11,291 nt of DNA from Pseudomonadota bacterium (GTDB taxonomy: Bacteria > Pseudomonadota > Gammaproteobacteria > Burkholderiales > Burkholderiaceae_C). Below, piece after piece: positions 1 through 9,372 of this stretch. The stretch is taken from contig JAFECV010000028.1 of the NCBI GenBank assembly GCA_018241985.1, forward strand, positions 1-11,291. Direction: 5' to 3'. How positions within the stretch are numbered: position 1 is the first letter of the stretch; each line of letters opens with the position of its first letter. Under the pieces are notes generated by a model that was not told the origin of the DNA, ran no database searches, and was given only the letters and a program-made list of their open reading frames with translations. The position numbers and the translations under genes are program-made.

Positions 1-2510
1 CGCAGGCAGTCCTTGACGCTGTCGGCGATCGCGCCGATGTCGCTCTGCTGCATGATCAGCGACTCGTGGCCCATCAGCCCGAAGCTCGGCGTGTAGGCGT
101 TCGTCAGGTCCGCGAACATCAGCGGTTTGCGCGCCGAGTCGGCCGCAAGCCAGCGCCGGTCCTTCGCACCTTGCTCCTCGTTTCGTAGCAGCTTGCCATC
201 GTTGAAATGGCCGTGCGGATCGACGCGGCGCTTGTACTCGGCGAACGGCGCCAGTTCGGCGTCGCTCAGGAACTCGAGCTTGGTGATGCCGATGCCGTGC
301 TCGCCCGAGATCACGCCGTCCAGCGAGCGCGCCAGCGCCATGATGCGTTTCACCGCCTCGTGCGCGGTCTGCAGCATCTCGTAGTCGTCGCTGTTGACCG
401 GGATGTTGGTGTGCACGTTGCCGTCGCCCGCGTGCATGTGCAGCGCGGCCCAGACCCGGCCCTTGAGCACGCGCTTGTGGATCGCGCCGCATTCGTCGAG
501 GATCGGCCGGAACGCGTCGCCGGCGAAGATCGCCGCGAGCGGCGCGCGCAGCTGCGTCTTCCAGCTCGCGCGCAGGCGATGGTCCTGCAGCTGCGGGAAC
601 AAGGTGTCGATGTCGGCCAGCCAGCCCGCCCACAGCGCGCGCACCTCTTCGACCAGCGCGATCGCCTGCGCGACCCGGTCTTCCAGCATTTCGGCCGAGG
701 GGATCGCGCCGTCGTCGTCGCTCTTGCCCAGCGGCAGGTTGCCGCGGCGGAAGAATTCGCCGAGCGCATCGCACAATTTCAGCTTGTTGCGCAGCGAGAG
801 CTCGATGTTGATGCGCTCGATGCCGTCGGTGTACTCGGCCATCCGCGGCAGCGGGATCACCACGTCCTCGTTGATCTTGAACGCGTTGGTGTGGCGGCTG
901 ATCGCCGCGGTGCGCTTGCGGTCCAGCCAGAACTTGCGGCGCGCCTCGGCGCTGATCGCGATGAAGCCCTCGCCGTGGCGCGAGTTCGCGATGCGCACCA
1001 CCTCGGACGTGGCGCGCGCGACCGCGTCGGCGTCGTCGCCGGCGATGTCGCCGACCAGCACCATCTTCGGCAGGCCGCCGTTGCCCTTCTTGCTCTTGGT
1101 CGCGTAGCCGACGGCCTTGAGATACCGGTCGTCCAGGTGCTCGAGGCCGGCCAGCAGCACGCCGCTGCGCTTCGCCTCGGCGAACATGAAGTCCTTCAGC
1201 TCGACGATGCTCGGCACCGCGTCGCGCGCGTTGCCGAAGAATTCCAGGCACACGGTGCGGGTGTGCTCGGGCATGCGGTGCAGCACCCAGCGCGCGCTGG
1301 TGATCAGGCCGTCGCAGCCCTCCTTCTGCACGCCGGGCAGGCCCGAGAGGAACTTGTCGGTCACGTCCTTGCCCAGGCCCTCCTTGCGGAAGATCCGGCC
1401 CGGAATGTCGAGCCGCTCGGTGCGCAGCGGCGTGCTGCCGTCGGCCTCGAAGTAGCGCAGCTCGAAGCTGGCGAGCTCGGCGTCGTGGATCTTGCCCAGG
1501 TTGTGGCCCAGCCGCACCACCTCCAGCCACTCGCCGTCCGGCGTGACCATGCGCCAGCTCGCCAGGTTGTCGAGCGCGGTGCCCCACAGCACCGCCTTCT
1601 TGCCGCCGGCGTTCATCGCGATGTTGCCGCCGATGCACGAGGCCTCGGCGCTGGTCGGGTCGACCGCGAACACGTAGCCCGAGCCTTCAGCCGCGTCGGC
1701 GACGCGCTGCGTGACCACGCCGGCCTCGGTCCAGATCGTCGGCACCTCGTGCGCGACGCCCGGCAGGTGCCGCAGGTCGACCTCGTGCATGGTTTCGAGC
1801 TTCTCGGTGTTGATCACCGCGCTCTTCCAGGTCAGCGGAATCGCGCCGCCGGTGTAGCCGGTGCCGCCGCCGCGCGGGATGATGGTCAGCCCGAGCTCGA
1901 TGCAGCCCTTGACCAGCCCGGCCATCTCGGCCTCGGTGTCGGGCGTGAGCACGACGAACGGGTACTCGACGCGCCAGTCGGTCGCGTCGGTCACGTGCGA
2001 CACGCGCGACAGCGCATCGAACTTGACGTTGTCGTCGGCCGTGCATTTGCGCAGGCGCCGCCGCGTGCGCCGGCGCAGGTCGGCAAACTCGCCGAACATC
2101 GCGTCGAACGCGCGCACCGCCGCCTGCGCCGAGCGCAGCAGCTCGCCGACGAGGCGGTCGCGCCCGGCGTCGGCGTCGGGCGTGCGGCGCTTCTCGACCT
2201 CGCGCAGCCGGTGCTCGAGCGCGCCGACCAGCAGGCGCCGCCGCGCCGGGTTGTCGAGCAGGTCGTCCTGCAGGTACGGGTTGCGCTGCACGACCCAGAT
2301 GTCGCCGAGCACCTCGTACAGCATGCGCGCGGAGCGCCCGGTGCGGCGCTCGCCGCGCAGCTGCTCGAGCATGTCCCAGGCGCCGGCACCGAGCAGCCGG
2401 ATCACGATCTCGCGGTCCGAGAACGAGGTGTAGTTGTACGGAATTTCGCGCAGCCGCGGCGTATCGCCGATCGCGGCCATCAGCTGGTTGATCGTGGTCG
2501 GAGCGTTCAT
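1..2510 (-). CDS. Large FAD/FMN-binding oxidoreductase (D-lactate/glycolate dehydrogenase-like), 3' end outside window
   Basis: The reading frame from ATG at 2510 runs leftward for 836 codons without a stop and leaves the window, so the C-terminus is missing. Residues 1-160 form a Burkholderiales-type N-terminal extension (DUF3683-like by recollection) with [14 protein letters not shown] at 23-36. A PCMH-type FAD-binding domain follows, with [11 protein letters not shown] at 212-222 and [12 protein letters not shown] at 292-303. The FAD-oxidase C-terminal domain has [12 protein letters not shown] at 691-702 and SGEHGIG at 735-741, typical of D-lactate and glycolate dehydrogenases. The last visible residues are KDCL, where I expect a ferredoxin-like CxxC cluster and a cysteine-rich domain. 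Family members are about 1,300 residues, so roughly a third is absent. The likely role is flavin-dependent oxidation of a 2-hydroxyacid feeding electrons to the respiratory chain; the substrate is not determined. An in-frame ATG at 2564 would add 18 residues. I prefer 2510 because the homologues I recall begin MNAP. Neither start has a clear ribosome binding site. Confidence 0.9.
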   Translation of the reverse strand, partial: MNAPTTINQLMAAIGDTPRLREIPYNYTSFSDREIVIRLLGAGAWDMLEQLRGERRTGRSARMLYEVLGDIWVVQRNPYLQDDLLDNPARRRLLVGALEHRLREVEKRRTPDADAGRDRLVGELLRSAQAAVRAFDAMFGEFADLRRRTRRRLRKCTADDNVKFDALSRVSHVTDATDWRVEYPFVVLTPDTEAEMAGLVKGCIELGLTIIPRGGGTGYTGGAIPLTWKSAVINTEKLETMHEVDLRHLPGVAHEVPTIWTEAGVVTQRVADAAEGSGYVFAVDPTSAEASCIGGNIAMNAGGKKAVLWGTALDNLASWRMVTPDGEWLEVVRLGHNLGKIHDAELASFELRYFEADGSTPLRTERLDIPGRIFRKEGLGKDVTDKFLSGLPGVQKEGCDGLITSARWVLHRMPEHTRTVCLEFFGNARDAVPSIVELKDFMFAEAKRSGVLLAGLEHLDDRYLKAVGYATKSKKGNGGLPKMVLVGDIAGDDADAVARATSEVVRIANSRHGEGFIAISAEARRKFWLDRKRTAAISRHTNAFKINEDVVIPLPRMAEYTDGIERINIELSLRNKLKLCDALGEFFRRGNLPLGKSDDDGAIPSAEMLEDRVAQAIALVEEVRALWAGWLADIDTLFPQLQDHRLRASWKTQLRAPLAAIFAGDAFRPILDECGAIHKRVLKGRVWAALHMHAGDGNVHTNIPVNSDDYEMLQTAHEAVKRIMALARSLDGVISGEHGIGITKLEFLSDAELAPFAEYKRRVDPHGHFNDGKLLRNEEQGAKDRRWLAADSARKPLMFADLTNAYTPSFGLMGHESLIMQQSDIGAIADSVKDCL

Positions 2511-2642
2511 GGAATGGCAATTGCGGGCGCGCGGTCGTGGCTCATTTGCGCGCTTCCCGAGCATGTTACCGCAGCGCAGCATCGCCCGGCGGGCCTTGCG
2601 CGCCCTTCGAAACCCACCCATGAAAACCCGCTTGCCGCGCGA

Positions 2643-2658
2643 TGAAACGATCGTGTCA
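2643..2658. promoter_or_regulatory. Candidate operator: 16-bp near-perfect palindrome upstream of ugpB
   Basis: TGAAACGATCGTGTCA pairs at seven of eight symmetric positions; the only mismatch is A2646 against G2655. It lies 57 bp before the ugpB start codon, within the likely promoter. Palindromes of this length and TGAAACG-type arms are common for LacI-family and some DeoR-family repressors. The regulator cannot be identified from this window, and no regulator gene is adjacent. Confidence 0.4.
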
Positions 2659-2703
2659 AATCGGCATCGCACAATGCGGCGCGGCCCTGCGCCATGACCC
2701 ATC

Positions 2704-2709
2704 GAGGAG
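2704..2709 (+). promoter_or_regulatory. Ribosome binding site of ugpB
   Basis: GAGGAG lies five bases before the ATG at 2715. It decides the start of ugpB in favour of 2715 over the upstream in-frame ATG at 2694. Confidence 0.75.
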
Positions 2710-2714
2710 ATCCC

Positions 2715-4022
2715 ATGAAACTGAAATTCACCGCCGCCGCCGCACTGGCGCTGGCCCTGACGCTTCCCGCCCACGCCCAAGTCGAGATCCAGTGGTGGCA
2801 CTCCATGAGCGGCCCGCTCGGCGAGTGGGTGAACGACCTCGCCAAGGGATTCAATGAAAGTCAGAAGGAATACGTGGTCGTACCCACCTACAAGGGTTCC
2901 TACGACGACTCGATGGCGGCGGGCATCGCCGCATACCGCGCCGGCAACGCACCGAACATCATGCAGGTCTTCGAGGTCGGCACCGCGACCATGATGGCCA
3001 GCAAGGGCGCCATCGTGCCGGTCTGGCAGATCATGCAGGAGGGCGGACAGAAGTTTGACGTGAAGTCCTACATCCCCGCCGTAGCCAGTTACTACACGGC
3101 CTCGAGCGGCCAGATGCTGAGCCTGCCCTTCAACAGTTCGACCACCGTATTTTTCTACAACAAGGACGCCTTCAAGGCCGCCGGTCTCGATCCGAACAAG
3201 GCGCCGTTGACCTGGGCCGAGGTGAAAGCCGACGCCATCAAACTGAAGGCCAGCGGCAGCAAGTGTCCGCTCACCACGTCGTGGGAGAGCTGGACCCAGC
3301 TGGAGAGCTTCTCGGCCTGGCACAACGTTCCGTTCGCGTCGCACAACAACGGCTTCGGCGGCACCGCCGCGCGGCTGGAGTTCAACGGGCCGCTGCAGGT
3401 GCGCCACATCCAGGACCTGGCCAACATGGAAAAAGAAGGGCTGTTCGTTTACAAGGGGCGAGGCAACGTGCCTGATGCCGCCTTCATCTCCGGCGAATGC
3501 GCGATGTCGATGGGATCTTCGAGCACCTACGGCCAGCTCAAGAACGTTGCCAAATTCGCGTTCGCGCTGTCGCCGCTGCCGTACTACGCGGACGTGAAAG
3601 GCGCGCCGCAGAACACCATCATTGGCGGCGCCAGCCTGTGGGCCATGGCCGGCAAGCCGGCCGCCCAGAACAAGGGGGTCGCGGCATTCTTCGCTTACCT
3701 GTCGAGTCCCGAGGTGCAGGCGGCAAGCCATCAACGCACCGGCTATCTGCCGATCACCACGGCGGCCTACGAGCTGACCGAAAAATCCGGTTACTACGAG
3801 AAGAACCCCGGAACCGATGTCGCCGTGAACCAGATGGTTCGCAAGACCACGGACAAGTCGCGCGGGATTCGCCTGGGCAACTACCTGCAGATCCGCGCGA
3901 TCATCAACGAGGAACTCGAGCAGGTCTGGAGCGGCAAGAAGACCGCCAAGCAGGCGCTCGACTCGGCCGTTGAACGCGGCAACGTGCTGCTGGCCAAGTT
4001 CCAGCAGGCCAACAAGGGCTGA
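2715..4022 (+). CDS. ugpB: sn-Glycerol-3-phosphate ABC transporter periplasmic binding protein UgpB
   Basis: A 435-residue extracytoplasmic solute-binding protein (family 1), close to the length of E. coli UgpB. It captures sn-glycerol-3-phosphate or glycerophosphodiesters in the periplasm and delivers them to UgpAE. Residues 1-21 are a Sec signal peptide (basic MKLK, then an Ala/Leu core, with AHA before Q22). The mature protein begins VEIQWWHSM (23-31). Other UgpB-like blocks are PTYKGSY (57-63), [17 protein letters not shown] (78-94), LPFNSST (137-143), SSPEVQA (330-336), TGYLPIT (342-348) and [13 protein letters not shown] (382-394). The ATG at 2715 is chosen because GAGGAG at 2704-2709 sits five bases before it and the signal peptide starts there; the in-frame ATG at 2694 adds seven unlikely residues. 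It is the first gene of the ugp operon and uses more A/T-ending codons than the flanking genes: 12 of about the first 70. Confidence 0.96.
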   Translation: MKLKFTAAAALALALTLPAHAQVEIQWWHSMSGPLGEWVNDLAKGFNESQKEYVVVPTYKGSYDDSMAAGIAAYRAGNAPNIMQVFEVGTATMMASKGAIVPVWQIMQEGGQKFDVKSYIPAVASYYTASSGQMLSLPFNSSTTVFFYNKDAFKAAGLDPNKAPLTWAEVKADAIKLKASGSKCPLTTSWESWTQLESFSAWHNVPFASHNNGFGGTAARLEFNGPLQVRHIQDLANMEKEGLFVYKGRGNVPDAAFISGECAMSMGSSSTYGQLKNVAKFAFALSPLPYYADVKGAPQNTIIGGASLWAMAGKPAAQNKGVAAFFAYLSSPEVQAASHQRTGYLPITTAAYELTEKSGYYEKNPGTDVAVNQMVRKTTDKSRGIRLGNYLQIRAIINEELEQVWSGKKTAKQALDSAVERGNVLLAKFQQANKG

Positions 4023-4054
4023 TCCGCACTGCAGCAGCAGCGACACCACCTTCC

Positions 4055-4939
4055 ATGGCCGTCGAAAAACGGGTTGTTTTCCGCTCGCGCTGGCTGCCCT
4101 GGCTGTTGCTGGCGCCGCAGGGCGTGGTGATTGCCGTGTTCTTCTTCTGGCCGGCCGGCCAGGCGCTGCTGCAGTCGCTGCAACAGAGCGACGCGTTCGG
4201 CGGGTCCGTCAGCTGGGTGGGGCTGGACAACTTCAGGGCGCTGTGGAGCGACCCTGTCTATCTGGCCTCGTTCAGGACCACGGTGATCTTCTCCGTGCTG
4301 GTGGTCGGCCTGGGACTGAGCCTGTCTCTGCTGCTGGCCGTTTTTGCGGACCGGGTGGTGCGCGGCTCCGGGGTCTACAAGACGCTGCTGATCTGGCCTT
4401 ACGCAGTGCCGCCCGTGATTGCGGGGGTGCTCTGGCTGTTCATGTTCTCGCCCAGTGTCGGCATCATCTCGTACGGGTTGCATGCACTCGGCATCCCGTG
4501 GAACAGCCTGCTCAACAGCACCGATGCGATGGCGTTGATCGTGGTGGCGGCCGTGTGGCAGCAGATCTCGTACAACTTCCTGTTCTTCCTCGCGGGGTTG
4601 ACGAGTATTCCGAAGTCGCTGATCGAGGCGGCCGCCATCGACGGCGCCCGGCCGTGGCGCAGGTTCTGGACCATCCAGCTGCCACTGCTCTCGCCCACCG
4701 TGTTCTTCCTGCTCTCCATCAATGCGGTGTATGCGTTCCTGGAGACCTTCCCCATCGTGGACGCGGCCACCCAGGGCGGGCCCGGCACGTCCACCGCCAT
4801 CATGGTCTACAAGCTGGTGTATGACTTCAAGGCGCTGGACCTCAACGGCTCGGCGGCACAATCGGTGGTGCTCATGCTGATCCTCGTTGCGGTGACGGTC
4901 GTGCAATTCAAGTACGTCGAGAACAAGGTGCACTACTGA
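4055..4939 (+). CDS. ugpA: sn-Glycerol-3-phosphate ABC transporter permease UgpA
   Basis: A 294-residue inner-membrane permease of the MalF-like binding-protein-dependent class, forming the channel together with UgpE. The N-terminus has a basic stretch and a first membrane segment around residues 14-34 ([10 protein letters not shown] onward). Further hydrophobic segments lie near 76-98, 110-131, 160-182, 213-230 and 268-285, giving the usual six. The cytoplasmic EAA loop that docks on the ATPase begins [14 protein letters not shown] at 191-204. The PxTPGGPGTST-like region before the last segment appears here as TQGGPGTST (239-247). It starts 33 bases after the ugpB stop codon. No good Shine-Dalgarno precedes the ATG at 4055, so translation may depend on coupling within the operon. 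Length and sequence style match E. coli UgpA. Confidence 0.95.
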   Translation: MAVEKRVVFRSRWLPWLLLAPQGVVIAVFFFWPAGQALLQSLQQSDAFGGSVSWVGLDNFRALWSDPVYLASFRTTVIFSVLVVGLGLSLSLLLAVFADRVVRGSGVYKTLLIWPYAVPPVIAGVLWLFMFSPSVGIISYGLHALGIPWNSLLNSTDAMALIVVAAVWQQISYNFLFFLAGLTSIPKSLIEAAAIDGARPWRRFWTIQLPLLSPTVFFLLSINAVYAFLETFPIVDAATQGGPGTSTAIMVYKLVYDFKALDLNGSAAQSVVLMLILVAVTVVQFKYVENKVHY

Positions 4940-4947
4940 TGGCGCCC

Positions 4948-4953
4948 AAGGAG
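4948..4953 (+). promoter_or_regulatory. Ribosome binding site of ugpE, fixes a GTG start
   Basis: AAGGAG is followed by seven bases and then GTG at 4961. This is the best Shine-Dalgarno match inside the operon. Together with the family-typical N-terminus it supports the non-ATG start. Confidence 0.75.
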
Positions 4954-4960
4954 CTGCCCC

Positions 4961-5812
4961 GTGGTTGAACGCAGTCGCAAGCTGGACTTCCTCGCCCATG
5001 TGATCCTGATTCTCGGCATCGTGGTGATCGCGTTTCCGCTGTACGTCGCCATCGTGGCCTCCACCCATACGGCAGCTGAAATCTTTCAGGCCCCCATGCC
5101 CATGTTGCCGGGCTCGCACCTGGTACAGAATTACCGCGAAGCACTGCTGGGCACCGGCAATGCGATGGGCTCGAACGCCCCGGTGGCCCGCATGATGTTC
5201 GTCAGCCTGGTGATGGCGCTCACCATCGCAATCGGCAAGATCGCGATTTCGCTGCTGTCGGCGTTCGCGGTCGTATATTTTCGATTTCCATTTCGCATGC
5301 TGTGCTTCTGGGCGATCTTTGCGACGCTGATGCTGCCGGTGGAAGTGCGCGTCGGGCCGACCTACCATGTGGTGGCCAGCCTGGGCTTGATCAACACGTA
5401 CGCGGGCATGACGATCCCACTGATTGCATCGGCCACCGCCACCTTCTTGTTCCGACAGTTTTTCTTGACCGTCCCGGAAGAGCTGGCGGAGGCGGCGCGC
5501 ATGGATGGCGCGGGACCGATGCGCTTTTTCAGGGACATCCTGGTGCCGCTGTCGAGCACCAGTATCGCGGCGCTGTTCGTGATCCAGTTCATCTACGGCT
5601 GGACCCAGTATTTGTGGCCCTTGATCGCCACCACCAGCGACAACATGTATCCCATCGTGATCGGCATCCGCTACATGATTGCGGGTGGCGAGTCCCTGAC
5701 CCCCTGGAATCTGGTTATGGCCACCGCCATGCTGGCGATGATTCCGCCAGCGCTGGTGGTCATCCTGATGCAGAAGTGGTTCGTCAAGGGCCTGGTCGAC
5801 ACCGAAAAATAG
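4961..5812 (+). CDS. ugpE: sn-Glycerol-3-phosphate ABC transporter permease UgpE
   Basis: A 283-residue inner-membrane permease, the second half of the UgpAE channel. The start is GTG at 4961, preceded by AAGGAG at 4948-4953 with a seven-base spacer. The protein opens [19 protein letters not shown], which matches the UgpE family. Membrane segments lie near residues 11-33, 79-105, 112-128, 145-164, 200-218 and 250-271. The EAA docking loop is [20 protein letters not shown] at 177-196. The short motif [11 protein letters not shown] (32-42), just after the first membrane segment, is typical of this family. An ATG at 4939 overlaps the ugpA stop but is out of frame and meets a stop after nine codons, so it is not the start. 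Codon use is relaxed: 16 of the first 70 codons end in A or T. Confidence 0.95.
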   Translation: MVERSRKLDFLAHVILILGIVVIAFPLYVAIVASTHTAAEIFQAPMPMLPGSHLVQNYREALLGTGNAMGSNAPVARMMFVSLVMALTIAIGKIAISLLSAFAVVYFRFPFRMLCFWAIFATLMLPVEVRVGPTYHVVASLGLINTYAGMTIPLIASATATFLFRQFFLTVPEELAEAARMDGAGPMRFFRDILVPLSSTSIAALFVIQFIYGWTQYLWPLIATTSDNMYPIVIGIRYMIAGGESLTPWNLVMATAMLAMIPPALVVILMQKWFVKGLVDTEK

Positions 5813-5835
5813 ACCCGAGGCACTACAGATCGGCC

Positions 5836-6852
<1,017 letters not shown>

Positions 6853-6898
6853 CCCGCTTCGATCCGTCGTGCCTGCCATCTCGCCAATCACCCGAACC

Positions 6899-7681
6899 AT
6901 GGCATCGCAACCCGTAGCCTACGACCGCTGGCCGTACCCGCGCTTCGTCGCGCACCGCGGCGCAGGCAAGCTGGCGCCGGAGAACACGCTGGCCGCATTC
7001 CGCCTCGGCGCCTCGCACGGCTATCGCATGTTCGAATGCGACGTCAAGCTCTCCGCCGACGGCGTGCCATTCCTGATGCACGACAGCACGCTGGACCGCA
7101 CGACCAATGCGATGGCGCGGTTCGACGCCTCGGCCAGCCGCATCGCCGGCGCCCACCGCTGGGGCGAACTCGCGCAGCTCGACGCCGGCGCCTGGCATTC
7201 GCGCGCGTTTGCCGGCGAGCCGCTGGCGAGCCTCGAGTCGATCGCGGCCTGGTGCCTGGCGAACGGCCTGATGCTGAACATCGAGATCAAACCGACGCCC
7301 GGCACCGAACGCGAAACCGGCGAGCAGGTCGCGCGGCACGCGGCGCGGCTGTGGCAGGCCGCACCCGTGCCGCCGTTGCTGACCTCGTTCAGCGTCGCCG
7401 CGCTGGAAGGCGCGCTCGCCGCCGCGCCCGAGCTGCCGCGCGGGCTGCTGCTGGACCAGCCGGATCCCGATTGGGCGGCCACCACCCGGCGGCTCGATTG
7501 CGTCGCGCTCGTCTGCAACTACGCGCTGTGGGATGCCGCCATGACGGCCGAGGCTCGCGCCGCGCGGCTGCGCATGCTGAGCTACACGGTCAACGACCCG
7601 TGGGTCGCCGAGCGGCTGCGGCGGCTGGGCACCGACGGCATCATCACCGACCGGGTCGACCTGTTCGCGCCCGCCGGGTGA
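6899..7681 (+). CDS. ugpQ: Glycerophosphodiester phosphodiesterase UgpQ
   Basis: A 260-residue cytosolic GDPD-family enzyme that hydrolyses glycerophosphodiesters to sn-glycerol-3-phosphate and an alcohol, acting on material delivered by the Ugp transporter. The fold is a TIM barrel. Catalytic and metal-binding residues are visible: HRGAG with His19 and Arg20, APENT with Glu28, the ECD motif with Glu46 and Asp48, His61 in MHDSTLDRTTN, and NIEIKP with Glu129 and Lys131. The C-terminal GTDGIITDRVDL is the standard end of the barrel. There is no signal peptide, as expected for UgpQ rather than periplasmic GlpQ. It is the last gene of the operon, 47 bases after ugpC. A GTG at 6869 in the same frame would add ten residues. 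I chose ATG at 6899 because family members begin shortly before the WPYPR motif; neither start has a clear ribosome binding site. Confidence 0.93.
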   Translation: MASQPVAYDRWPYPRFVAHRGAGKLAPENTLAAFRLGASHGYRMFECDVKLSADGVPFLMHDSTLDRTTNAMARFDASASRIAGAHRWGELAQLDAGAWHSRAFAGEPLASLESIAAWCLANGLMLNIEIKPTPGTERETGEQVARHAARLWQAAPVPPLLTSFSVAALEGALAAAPELPRGLLLDQPDPDWAATTRRLDCVALVCNYALWDAAMTAEARAARLRMLSYTVNDPWVAERLRRLGTDGIITDRVDLFAPAG

Positions 7682-7699
7682 CGGCGACGCGGCCGGCCT

Positions 7700-7978
7700 C
7701 TAGCGCCGCCAGCCGCGCATCATCAGCCACTGGCTGGTCGCGCAGCCGACGACCAGCGCGCCGTAGCTTGCCAGCTTGCCGTCGTAGCCGAAGAACCAGA
7801 GCCCGGCGCCGAGCGCCGCCGCGCCGACGGTGAAATTGATCGCGGCCTGCACCCACCAGCGCCGGACCAGCGCCGGGCCCGTGCCGGCCAACCGCGCCGC
7901 CAGCGCCACGCACAGCGCGACGAACAGCGCCGGCGCGAAGAAGTTCAGCAGATGGTCGAGCAGGTCCAGGGCTTGCAT
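7700..7978 (-). CDS. Small membrane protein of unknown function, 92 residues
   Basis: Minus-strand frame from ATG at 7978 to TAG at 7702-7700. The protein is strongly hydrophobic with well-formed membrane segments near residues 12-31 (PALFVALCVALAARLAG), 43-62 and 72-88. The loop between the last two contains FGYDGKLASYG. It ends with a basic MMRGWRR tail, suggesting a cytoplasmic C-terminus. I do not recognise a named family and give no function. It is likely real because its composition is that of an integral membrane protein, unlike the Arg/Ala/Gly-rich shadow frames here, and because it ends 18 bases from the convergent ugpQ stop and fills the gap before hemA. The frame stays open far upstream, antisense to hemA, but that part reads as shadow sequence, so the start is placed at MQALDLLDHLLNFF. 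Confidence 0.75.
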   Translation of the reverse strand: MQALDLLDHLLNFFAPALFVALCVALAARLAGTGPALVRRWWVQAAINFTVGAAALGAGLWFFGYDGKLASYGALVVGCATSQWLMMRGWRR

Positions 7979-8104
7979 GGTGGCGGCAGGTACGGCCGGT
8001 GGAACGGCGGGCTGGCCGGGCGGCGAATTTGCCGCCGCGCCCGCCGCCGCAGGCTTTGAGCGAGCGCAACACCGGCCCGAGGCCGCGAATTTTATAATCC
8101 ACGG
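7979..8104. promoter_or_regulatory. Divergent intergenic region between the small membrane protein and hemA
   Basis: 126 bp. It is GC-rich except for one AT patch at 8089-8098. That patch gives a perfect -10 for hemA on the plus strand and reads TATAAA on the minus strand, so it could serve both directions. I see no other element. Confidence 0.5.
8093..8098 (+). promoter_or_regulatory. Consensus -10 box (TATAAT) of hemA
   Basis: TATAAT matches the sigma-70 -10 consensus at all six positions and ends six bases before the hemA ATG. No good -35 hexamer lies 16-18 bp upstream (the sequence there is GC-rich, around 8069-8076). A start of transcription about seven bases downstream would fall on or next to the ATG at 8105. 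Confidence 0.65.
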
Positions 8105-9364
8105 ATGGCTGTCCTGGCCCTGGGGCTCAATCATGCGACCGCGCCGCTCGATCTGCGCGGCCGCTTGGCGTTCGCGGTCGACCAGATCCGGCCGGCGCTC
8201 GCCGGCCTGCGCGCGTCGCTGCCGGTGCACCCGGAGCTCGCGCTGATCTCGACCTGCAACCGCACCGAAATCTACTGCGCCGGCGACGAGCTGGACGCCG
8301 ACCACGCGCTGCACTGGCTCGCCGGCAAGGGCGGCGTCGCGCCCGAGCAGCTGCGCGCGCACACCTACACGCTCGAGAACGGCACCGCCGCGCGCCATGC
8401 GTTCCGCGTCGCCAGCGGGCTCGATTCGATGGTGCTCGGCGAGCCGCAGATCCTGGGCCAGATCAAGCATGCGGTGCGCGAGGCGGAACAGGCCGGCGCG
8501 CTCGGGGCGACGCTGAACCAGCTGTTCCAGCGCTCGTTCGCGGTCGCGAAGGAGGTGCGCAGCTCGACCGAGATCGGCGCGCATTCGATCAGCATGGCCG
8601 CGGCCGCGGTACGGCTGGCGGGCCAGTTGTTCGAGGACCTCGGCCGCATCCGCATCCTGTTCGTCGGCGCCGGCGAGATGGTCGAGCTGGTCGCGACCCA
8701 TTTCGCCGCCCGGGAGCCGCGCGCGATCGTGATCGCGAACCGCACGCTCGAGCGCGGCGAAAAGCTCGCGAGCCGCTTCGGCGCCGAGGTGATGCGCCTG
8801 GCCGACCTGCCGCAGCGGCTGCACGAGTTCGACGCGGTCGTCAGCTGCACCGCGAGCACGCTGCCGCTGATCGGACTGGGCGCGGTCGAGCGCGCGCTCA
8901 AGGCGCGCCGGCACCGGCCGATGTTCATGGTCGACCTGGCGGTGCCGCGCGACATCGAGGCCGAAGTGCGCGCGCTGCAGGACGTCTACCTGTACACGAT
9001 CGACGATCTCGCCGCGGTGGTGCAGACCGGCCAGTCGCTGCGCGAGGCCGCGGTGGCGCAGGCCGAGGCCATCATCGACGCGGGCGTGCAAAGCTTCATG
9101 CACTGGATGGACCAGCGCGGCCAGGTGCCGCTGATCCGCGAGCTCAACGCGCAGGCCGACGCGTGGCGCGCCAACGAGATCGCGCGCGCGCGCCGGATGC
9201 TGGCGCGCGGCGAGAGCGTCGACGCCGTGCTCGAGGCGCTGTCGCGCGGCCTCACGCAGAAGATGCTGCACGGCGCGCTGGCCGAACTGCATGCGGGCGA
9301 CCACGCGGCGCGCGAGCGCGCCGGCGCCGCGATCGAGCATTTCTTCCTGCGCAAGAGCCGCTAG
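8105..9364 (+). CDS. hemA: Glutamyl-tRNA reductase HemA
   Basis: A 419-residue enzyme that reduces glutamyl-tRNA(Glu) to glutamate-1-semialdehyde with NADPH, the first committed step of heme synthesis by the C5 pathway. The catalytic domain carries the nucleophile Cys51 in [11 protein letters not shown] (48-58) and the block [18 protein letters not shown] (104-121). The NADPH-binding domain has [16 protein letters not shown] (185-200), ANRT (211-214) and SCTAS (247-251). [10 protein letters not shown] (276-285) follows, then a long helical dimerisation domain to the C-terminus. Length is normal for the family. The ATG at 8105 is the natural start ([18 protein letters not shown]). There is no Shine-Dalgarno sequence, and a TATAAT box ends six bases before the ATG, so the message may be leaderless. 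prfA follows after eight bases. Codons are strongly GC-ending, with 5 of the first 70 ending in A or T. Confidence 0.97.
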   Translation: MAVLALGLNHATAPLDLRGRLAFAVDQIRPALAGLRASLPVHPELALISTCNRTEIYCAGDELDADHALHWLAGKGGVAPEQLRAHTYTLENGTAARHAFRVASGLDSMVLGEPQILGQIKHAVREAEQAGALGATLNQLFQRSFAVAKEVRSSTEIGAHSISMAAAAVRLAGQLFEDLGRIRILFVGAGEMVELVATHFAAREPRAIVIANRTLERGEKLASRFGAEVMRLADLPQRLHEFDAVVSCTASTLPLIGLGAVERALKARRHRPMFMVDLAVPRDIEAEVRALQDVYLYTIDDLAAVVQTGQSLREAAVAQAEAIIDAGVQSFMHWMDQRGQVPLIRELNAQADAWRANEIARARRMLARGESVDAVLEALSRGLTQKMLHGALAELHAGDHAARERAGAAIEHFFLRKSR

Positions 9365-9367
9365 GGG
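9363..9367 (+). promoter_or_regulatory. Ribosome binding site of prfA overlapping the hemA stop codon
   Basis: AGGGG shares two bases with the hemA TAG stop (9362-9364) and lies five bases before the prfA ATG at 9373. Ribosomes terminating on hemA would sit on this site, which suggests translational coupling. Confidence 0.55.
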
Positions 9368-9372
9368 CCTCC

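Larger units (their letters stand above)
2511..2714. promoter_or_regulatory. Divergent intergenic region between the FAD oxidase and ugpB
   Basis: This 204-bp gap separates two divergently transcribed genes, so it must hold the promoter of the ugp operon and probably that of the oxidase. No hexamer pair is convincing. A weak -10 candidate for ugpB is CACAAT at 2670-2675 (4 of 6 consensus positions). A weak minus-strand -10 is TAACAT (2568-2563). A near-palindrome at 2643-2658 lies where the -35 of the first candidate would fall. I see no gene and no tandem Pho box here. Confidence 0.45.

Noticed and set aside
207..2645. 812-codon open frame on the plus strand opposite the FAD oxidase
   Set aside because: It is rich in Arg, Ala, Val, His and Asp, shows no domain motifs, and is exactly antisense to a gene with clear FAD-domain motifs. 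GC-rich DNA with GC-ending codons leaves such antisense frames open.
2653..2675. Possible Pho box upstream of ugpB (GTGTCAA half-site)
   Set aside because: The half-site partly resembles CTGTCAT, but the 11-bp-spaced second half (GCATCGC) does not match, so a PhoB site is not supported by eye.
3881..5368. 495-codon minus-strand open frame opposite ugpB-ugpA-ugpE
   Set aside because: Low-complexity Arg/His/Gln/Asp-rich translation spanning three real genes on the other strand. It is a shadow frame.
5302..5835. In-frame extension of ugpC upstream over ugpE
   Set aside because: The extension has no ABC-transporter character and overlaps the well-supported ugpE. The family N-terminus is [14 protein letters not shown] at 5836.
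7683..7707. Possible bidirectional terminator between convergent ugpQ and the small membrane gene
   Set aside because: There is a GGCCGGCC palindrome and GGCG/CGCC arms, but no consistent long stem and no T run on either strand.
7979..9340. Long minus-strand open frame opposite hemA, continuous with the small membrane protein
   Set aside because: The part opposite hemA reads as Arg/Ala/Gln-rich shadow sequence. Only the last 92 codons have the character of a real protein, so the gene was started at 7978.
9163..9372. In-frame extension of prfA upstream over hemA
   Set aside because: The extension is Arg-rich shadow sequence. RF1 begins [12 protein letters not shown] at 9373, with a ribosome binding site overlapping the hemA stop.
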